This document shows, one piece after another, positions 57,215 through 64,000 of a stretch of 64,000 bases of DNA. The position numbers and the translations under genes are program-made. The stretch lies in assembly GCF_002099425.1 (NCBI RefSeq), contig NW_018343979.1, positions 5,055,001 to 5,119,000 of the forward strand, given 5' to 3'. Each line of letters opens with the position of its first letter. Position 1 is the first letter of the stretch. The stretch comes from Phascolarctos cinereus. Its lineage: Eukaryota > Chordata > Mammalia > Diprotodontia > Phascolarctidae. The notes below the pieces were generated by a model, which saw nothing but the letters and a program-made list of their open reading frames with translations, was not told the origin of the DNA and did no database searches.

Positions 57215-57262
57215 GTATATGTGTGTGTGTGTGTGTGTACATATATACATGTATACACATAG
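57215..57262. repeat. (GT)n/(TA)n microsatellite
   Basis: A short tgtg run followed by tacata units. Confidence 0.85.
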
Positions 57263-58334
57263 GTTGAGAAAAATCACATAAAATGTCTCTGGTAAAAGTC
57301 TGATATGCAAAACCCATAGGAATTCAAAGAAGTATATGAGAATGGTTGTGTTTTAAGATATCTGAAGGAAGAGAAGTTACAAAACAGTTGGAAAAGTTAG
57401 AACTGTATTATCATCTCTAAAAAGTGGTCAAGAGAATGTCAGTAACTACCAATCCAAATGACTTCCTTCTCATTTCCACCAAATCTTTATGAAAGTGAGC
57501 TACATAAACATCTTTTATAAAATAACAGAAAAAAAGCAATGATTTTCAAATTATATCTTACCACCACCTATATCTTCACCATCATGTGATTAACTAAAAT
57601 GTAGAGAACATATCTCCTTGTGTTCATTTTTATTAACACATTAACAATATTAATAATTAATAATAATATTATTAATAAACTTGACTGGCTAGAACACAAT
57701 TCCTCCTTAAAGGAGGAACCATGCCCACATAGTTAATGGTTATTTATATCTTTATACCACACCATAATCCTTGATAGATTCAATCACAAAGATAATTTGT
57801 TTGCTGATCCTGTGATTATCAGTTTTAAATCAATATGTAAAATTATTTTTATTTGAATAAAAGTTTGCTGAATGAAGATATGAAAAGATTTATATTAAAG
57901 TTTAAAGCTTATCCATGTATTAATTAATTCTGTTGTCTGTCACCACAGTGGATGTATGGGAGTTGAAAATTTATCAGTTTCATTTTACCAGTTTCGAAGA
58001 CTCTATTTGAGATGTCTGACAATATCACCTGTTCCCACAAGTGATATTGAAAGTAACATTGTTCTAACCCTGAAAAATAGACTTTAAGCCTTAAGAAACC
58101 TTCAAGATAACCTCTAATATGGTGTGTGTTTTGTGTAGAGTCCAAATAGAAGAAAACTTTCCCTAAAAATGAAATTCTCTAATGTCCTTGTTCTTGGATG
58201 ATACCGTGCTACATAATTATTCCCATTTAGCTATAAGACCATTTCAACAAAATTCATAATCAACCAAAAAAGATCAGCCCAATAATTCGTATATAAACAC
58301 AAATAATTGTTTTAATGAACTACAAGCTCAATGA
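57263..58334. other. Mainly unique intronic tract
   Basis: 57420-57530 may be a decayed non-LTR reverse-transcriptase piece, too short to name. 57638-57680 is an AT-rich palindromic stretch. No exon found. Confidence 0.35.
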
Positions 58335-58528
58335 GGCAACAATGTGTAATTTAGTGGAAGGAGTATTGGATTTGAAGTCATTAGACATTCAATTGGAGCT
58401 CATGTTTATTATTACCTGTAGGTCTTAAACAAGTCATTGGACCTCCATCTCCTGATCTATTGAATTTAGCAGATTTGATGAGGACAGTCTCTAAGCTGTC
58501 TTCCATGTTAAAACCCCATGATACCGTG
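58335..58528 (+). mobile_element. CORE-SINE, diverged
   Basis: 'agtattggatttgaagtcat', 'aaacaagtcattggacctcc', 'tctcctgatctattgaattt' and 'aaaccccatgataccgtgaa' follow CORE-SINE order. Confidence 0.55.
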
Positions 58529-59389
58529 AATACAGAATTGGATGCAGAGCTCACCAGTCATATTGATTAAATCTCTTCATGCATCTGTGCTGATAAAAGC
58601 AGGTCCTATAGATGGATGATGAAGTGTACCTAGGATGGAATCTCTAGAAGGGACAGGACAGGGTTGTTCCTGGGAACCTTCATAGTGTTTTGAGATGTTG
58701 AAACCTTCTTTGTCATCCCAAACCATTTTTTTTATTACCAACATTATTCTAGTGATAGGAAGCTATATGTTCTCAAATCCTGTAACACCAAAATCTTAAA
58801 GGAATCAACATGTTGTCTGACCCCATTGCAATGATAGAGAATGAGTGATAATAGGCTTCAGTATTAAGCTAAGGATTATTTGGACATAAGAAGTGGAATC
58901 AAATATATCATCCAAGTAATCCAGGTAATGTGTGATTGGAAAAGAAGATGGGCTTTTCATTTAGTGAGAGCAAGGAGGTAACAGATGGAAAGCCCAGGGG
59001 CTGCACTAATCCCTCCCCCTCTCCAAATGTCAAAATACCTAGTGGAATACCTCTAGCATGTTCTGGGTAGGTTATAAGAGGATTTCAGATGTCAAGGGCA
59101 AGAAACATTCACGATAAGACATGGAGATATTATGATGTGCCGTTTTAGAGAGAAGGCTTACATCAAGCAGATCGTGGATTCATTGACAGAATAGCTATGA
59201 ATAATCACATATTAAAACTATGTGAGGCAAAATGAATCACTTTAATATAGTGAGGCCAAATTTCTGGAGGCAGAACAGTGCTTGAGGGCTTAAAGGAAAA
59301 TAAGAATTCAGATTGGGAAGGGTCAGTGAGTAGCTGTAGTGATTAATTCATTCTTGTGTATGGTTTGTCTTCTCATTGTCTCAAGTTCT

Positions 59390-59460
59390 CCCTCCCTCAT
59401 TCCTTCCTTCCCTCCCTCCCTTCCATCTTTTTCTCTCTTTCTTCCTCTCCCCCAGTAGAT
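59390..59460. repeat. Pyrimidine-rich (CCTT)n-like tract
   Basis: Interrupted ccttcctt/ccctccct units of about 70 bp. Confidence 0.85.
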
Positions 59461-60407
59461 TTGCTAGCTCATAATTGGTTGGGGTAAGGGTAGAAGAATT
59501 GAGATTTATTGGCTTACCATGAACAAATGTTTGAGTCGAGAGTGAGAAGCATCAGCTTGGTTGAATTTGTACTGATGTCTATTCATATTTTCCATTTTAC
59601 GATGCCAAGGAAATTCATGATAGAGCCATGATCTCTGCTAGGACAGTAATTCCTACAGAGGATCTCTTTTGTGCAATACTTTCTATACTATGCAAATCAA
59701 TGAAAATCTTCCTTGGCAATAATTTTACTAATACTTCTGAAAAAAAAATATGTCTTGAGATTTACTCTGCTTACAGGAAGCCTGGTGACTATCCTGCTGT
59801 TTCCTTAACTGAAGAAATTGTCACTTTCCTAGTCATCTCTATATAATATTGGCTAGAAGTTCTGTCAGTGATTTCTGGAAACATCTGCTCATTTGGGAAT
59901 TCTATCCACAGCAACAGGCTCTGTAAGCTCCACTGCTTGTACAGACCCTATAATTCTCTAGACCACAATGGAGTTGATTTTTCCCCTTTCCATTTCCCTT
60001 CCCTACCTCCACTAGAACGACACTACTTATTTCACAAGAAATTTTTGAAAGGAACCTTTTCCCATGCACATTAAAACTATCTTGTCTAGAATTTCAGTTC
60101 TCTTGATGGAGGTGTCATGTGGTGAAAAATTGGTATGTGCACATGAGAAGATGCCCTTTGGATGTGAAGCAGTTATTTTTGAAAGATATTTCATTTCACA
60201 GTAGAGTAAAATTGGTACTAAAAGATGTCTTATTTTAATTCTCTTTCCATTGTTTTGAAAGGTTAGCTTTCGATGTAGAGTTAAATGCTTATATTTCACC
60301 CAACTTACACATAAAGAGATTCTGTCAGAGTAGTTTGTGTCTAAAAAATAGTCTAAGGTAAAATCGTGATTTGGGGTTATTTTCTTTCTATACAGCATAT
60401 GGTGGCA

Positions 60408-60440
60408 AATGTGGTGGTGGTGGTGGTAGTGGTGGTGAAA
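60408..60440. repeat. (GGT)n microsatellite
   Basis: A short run of ggt with one agt interruption. Confidence 0.9.
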
Positions 60441-61344
60441 TGGGAGGAGGTGGGGAGTCTTCAGCAAAATTAATGATGTGCGAAGGAAAGAAGTTCCCTG
60501 AGCTTTGTAGTGTGTTACTGTTTGTCTGTAGACTTGGCAGAATGAAGACAAACCCTTTCTCTGAGCTACAGTTAAATCCCAATGGTTGGCTCGAAAGCTG
60601 AGTTTACACAAGACAAACTTTTACAAAGTGTGCTGTGACTTGTGCCTCAGGATTTTTTTTTTTGTCTCCATGAAGCTGAGATTTAAAAAAAAAAAACCCA
60701 ATAGGAATAGGACCCACTGACATCAGACCATGTGACAGTCTGACCAGGAGTGATTCACAGGCAGCCTTTTAGGATGGCACTAGTTCTGTAAAATTGCCTT
60801 CAGCATCGCAGTCTCAAGTCTCTTGAAACAAAGGTAGAAACAGCAGCTGAAGAAATAGCTTGCTGTCCTTAAGGCATTGCCCTCAGTATGGTAACTTGTT
60901 AGCTTCAGCTCACACAGTTAATGCGTGATTATTCAAGGCTGATTACTGAGCTGGTGGCTTCTTTCTCCTGCTTTTTTTTCACTTGTATTTTAGCCATTTC
61001 ATTCTCCATTACCTTTTCAAACTAAGGTAGACATGGAAAATGAAGGAGGTAGAAGTCCTTCTCTAGTTTTAATAACTTGCCAAAGGCCTTGCTGAAGGAA
61101 GAAATAAATGTTTATTGAAGAAGGGATGTTGAATGAGGAAGTAGCTAGATTTGAGATTACATGTGGATTTCATTTATTTTATTCTATTCCCCATTGCAGG
61201 GAAAATTTAGGCATTAAAAACTTATGAATTTAATTTCATCAAGTTAGAAGAGTTGCTTTGAAATGTCTGATCCCACTACTCATTCCTAAGAGTTTAACTG
61301 AGATCACAGTAGTTCTAAATCTAAAAATTAGCAATGACATTTTG

Positions 61345-61490
61345 AAAGACAGCATATTAGAGTAGAGAGAACAATTCATTTGGAGTCCTGGGACCTATGT
61401 GTAAATCTTACCTCTGTGATCTTGTTCAATTCACAGAGCCTCTCCAGAATTAACTTAAATATAGAATAAAGTGGTTAGGTAGAATAGATG
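61345..61490 (+). mobile_element. CORE-SINE, weak
   Basis: 'catttggagtcctgggacct', 'ctctgtgatcttgttcaatt' and 'agtggttaggtagaatagat' are consistent with a diverged CORE-SINE. Confidence 0.4.
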
Positions 61491-62284
61491 AATTTTTACA
61501 TTAAATGCTATGAAAAGTCACAAAACTTCTAAAACTTCTTTGTCCTAATGCAGTCTTCCAAGTTAAATCTGGCTTTGTCAGTTGTCATATTTTATAGAAT
61601 GAATGTATTGCACACAGTAGCAAATGACTATTTGCCAAAATGAATCATCTATAGAGTTGTAGAAGAAATGGTCTCAGTAATCAATCAATAGTTGTTGATG
61701 TATGAAGATGCTTCTCCCCTTTTCCTCCTCATAATGCCCCTGACAAAGTAGCAGTTGGTCAGCCTAAGGTTTTTTAAAAATAATACTGATATGAATATTT
61801 TCCACAGAAAAATCCACCCCATTTGATTCAGTTCATAAAACTATAGCCTAGGAATAAATAAATATTTGTTTAATTTTATCTTTTCAGCAGTGTTGTGTCT
61901 AACCTAGTTCCCAGTGTACTAGATCCTTTGCTTGCTTTCTCATGTGCACTATTTACTTAGAAAGGCAGGTTTACTTGTTTATTTTTATTCACACCAACTT
62001 CCATAGAGAAGTTTAGGTGGTTAATGAAATTAGACACACAATAAGTAAAAAGTGGAGAGTAATACATAACATTGGGTATTTGGGACAACTTAGCTACTTC
62101 AGCTGAACAATGAATTTTGCCTTGATTTTCCCAACAACCAAAATAATAAAGGAAACATGGTAAGTTACCTATTTATCATTGTATAATACAGGGAAATGCT
62201 ATAATTTCATTTAATGAGACCTTTTTTTCTTAGCATTCAATTCCAAGAACAATTTATCACATGAAGTTGTTGAACATATGAATA
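61491..62284. other. Intronic sequence, no feature recognised
   Basis: Nothing recognised. Confidence 0.35.
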
Positions 62285-62465
62285 AAGGTTTTAGAAACGG
62301 AAGGAACTCTTGAAATTACTTTTTCCAACATTCTTTTTTACAGATGAGGGAACTGAACTCCAGAAATAGGATGTGGAAATTGCCCATAGGCACAGGGCCA
62401 GTAAATAGGAGAGCTGGGATCTGAACACAGATCCTCTGACTCCATATCTTGCATGCATCCTGCAA
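62285..62465 (-). mobile_element. CORE-SINE, antisense
   Basis: 'tagaaacggaaggaactctt', 'cagatgagggaactgaactc', 'ggcacagggccagtaaatag' and 'gatcctctgactccatatct' are in order. Confidence 0.7.
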
Positions 62466-62649
62466 CATAATTAGCCTTTACAAAATAACCATTGGATAAT
62501 GGTGATAGACAATATCTGTGACTATGTTTGTGTAAGACAAAGAAACATTGTTAAAATGTACATTCCATTTGTTGTCTCTATTTAAAAACTACATGCATAA
62601 TGCAAAAATCTAAACTTATTGAAAAAGTGTATGTATGCAGCTAAGATTA

Positions 62650-62760
62650 TAAATTATATAACATATAACATTATGTAACTTATATATATATAGTTATATG
62701 TGTCTAACATGTAACATATTATATATTTACATAGAATATATATAACCTACTGAACAGTGA
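62650..62760. repeat. AT-rich low-complexity block
   Basis: tata, taacata and atgtaac words occur in both orientations. Confidence 0.7.
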
Positions 62761-62824
62761 AATAAATAAAATGCATGGAAGATAGCCAGAGTATACTGGT
62801 TATTATTTATGCATTAAAAATGGA

Positions 62825-64000
62825 GTAATGAATGCAATCAATGAATCACCAACTATTTATTAACTACCTGTTATGTTCCAGGCACCATAGTACTTACTAT
62901 GGATTCAAATACAAAGAATAATTTAGTACCTACTCACAAAGAAATTACATTTCAATGGGAAAGACAGAAAGCATATATAAAACATTAACATAAATCATTG
63001 CAAAATAGTTAAATACAAGGTGGCTTGGGAGCGAGGGGACCAGCATTTGGGAGAGACTTCATGTGAAAGACGGTTCCTGAATTTTATCTTAAGGGAGAAA
63101 AAAAAGCCTCTCAGGCACAGCTAATGAGGACTTCCTCAGTATTTCAGGTATATAAGAAATCCAGTGTGAAGACAAAGAGATGGGAGATGGAGAGTTGTAT
63201 ATGAGGAATAGCAAAAAGGTGAATTTGGCTGGATAGCAGAGTATAAGAGGGGTAGTAATAACCAATGAGTCTGAAATATAGATTGGGGCCAAGTTATGTA
63301 AGTATTTAAAAGCTAAATTTCTGGTTGTTAAGTCATTTTTCAGTTGTGTATGACTCTTCATGACCCTATTTAGGATTTTCTTGGCAGAGATCTTGGAGTG
63401 CTTTGCCATTTCCTTCTTCAGCTCACTTTACAAAAGAGGAAACTGAGACAAATAGAGTTAAGTGACTTGCCTAAGGTCACATAGCTACTGTCTGAGGTCC
63501 GATTTGAACTCAGGAAGATGAATCTTCCTGACTGTAGATCAGCACTCCTCCATCCACTGTGCCACCTAACCTCGCCCAAAAACTAAATAGAGAACTATAT
63601 ATTACATTCTAGAGATGATAGTAAGCCCCTGAAATAAGCTGAGTAGGGGTTATAATATAGTAAAGCTGCACTTGTGGAAAATCAGTTTAGTATATAAAAT
63701 AGACTGGAATAGTGAGAGCCTCAAGGAAGACCAAGTAAGAGGTCATGGCAATAGTCTAGGTGAGAGACAATTAGAGTTTGGGTTAAGGTAATATGTGGAA
63801 AGAAGGGGTAGGATTAGAAATGTCTTGAAAACAGACATGGCAAGATTTGGTAATTGATTTATATTAGTGGAAAGGAAGAGTGAGGACCCCAAGACAATGC
63901 TGACATAAACCTGAGACAATAGAAAAATCATAGTGACTTCAACATAAATGTGGAAGTTTGGAAGGGGGAGGAAGGTTTAGGAAAAAATTAATAAGTTCAG
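62825..64000 (-). mobile_element. L2 LINE, antisense, split by a SINE and running off the window
   Basis: It starts with the reversed terminus ('caccaactatttattaacta', 'cctgttatgttccaggcacc') and continues inwards with 'gagatgggagatggagagtt', 'aggtgaatttggctggatag' and 'attggggccaagttatgtaa'. After the SINE it resumes with 'gatgatagtaagcccctgaa', 'ggtcatggcaatagtctagg' and 'cagacatggcaagatttggt'. It is the longest L2 relic here, still in ORF2 at the window edge. Confidence 0.8.
63319..63577 (-). mobile_element. RTE-tailed SINE inside L2
   Basis: Complete antisense copy: 'tgactcttcatgaccctatt', 'cttggagtgctttgccattt', 'gtgacttgcctaaggtcaca' and 'atccactgtgccacctaacc'. Flanked by aaaagctaaat (63308-63318) and aaaaactaaat (63578-63588), one mismatch in 11. 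Confidence 0.9.

Larger units (their letters stand above)
58529..61344. other. Long mainly unique intronic tract
   Basis: Simple repeats occur at 59390-59460 (cctt/ctcc pyrimidine-rich) and 60408-60440 (ggt)n. A 194-codon antisense frame at 60027-60611 spans the ggt tract and has no domain. The part 60600-60960 is repeat-free. No exon found. Confidence 0.45.

Noticed and set aside
60371-60601. Possible exon after a tttctttctatacag acceptor-like word
   Set aside because: The following frame is a glycine run from the ggt microsatellite and no donor or family match supports an exon.
60027-60611. 194-codon antisense frame, the longest in the window
   Set aside because: It crosses a ggt microsatellite (His/Pro runs), has no recognisable domain and no supporting gene context.

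Overview
The window looks like a marsupial nuclear genome segment, AT-rich and CpG-poor, made almost entirely of intron and interspersed repeats. The marsupial call rests on repeat content. It holds about sixteen copies of a tRNA-derived SINE whose 3' tail resembles an RTE/BovB LINE, two short WSINE1-like SINEs, many MIR/CORE-SINE and L2 relics, CR1/L3 LINE pieces, and L1 copies with marsupial-type 5' UTR and ORF1. The WSINE1-like copies hint at an Australasian marsupial, but this is inferred from memory of family consensus sequences, not from a search.

The only host coding sequence I can support is one 138-bp exon at 37853-37990 (+). It encodes 46 residues of NKAIN2, the Na+/K+-ATPase-interacting protein, and is flanked by a good splice acceptor and donor. 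The rest is therefore best read as NKAIN2 intron sequence: upstream intron from 1 to 37852 and downstream intron from 37991 to 64000. The long intronic tracts fit the very large NKAIN2 locus of other mammals.

Layout. 1-6 kb: SINEs, a 7SL RNA pseudogene split by a SINE, a GATA repeat, a CR1/L3 LINE, and an L2 nested in an antisense L2. 6-9.7 kb: mostly unique sequence with a candidate conserved non-coding block near 8.2-8.7 kb. 9.7-17 kb: L2 pieces, an L1 inserted in a MIR, an internally deleted L1 with target-site duplications, and a long L2 split by a SINE. 17-19 kb: largely unique. 19-38 kb: dense SINEs, a template-switch-like inverted duplication at 21.9-22.1 kb, microsatellites, and the NKAIN2 exon. 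38-54 kb: CR1/L3, L2 and L1 relics, the tail of a non-LTR element with a zinc finger, and hAT-like DNA transposon candidates. 54-64 kb: an L1 carrying only 5' UTR and part of ORF1 but with its own poly-A and target-site duplication, then mostly unique sequence, ending in an L2 split by a SINE.

I found no complete gene, no functional RNA gene, no CRISPR array and no recognisable endogenous retrovirus or LTR element. No undescribed gene system is apparent. The best leads are unusual retrotransposition products and a local template-switch rearrangement.
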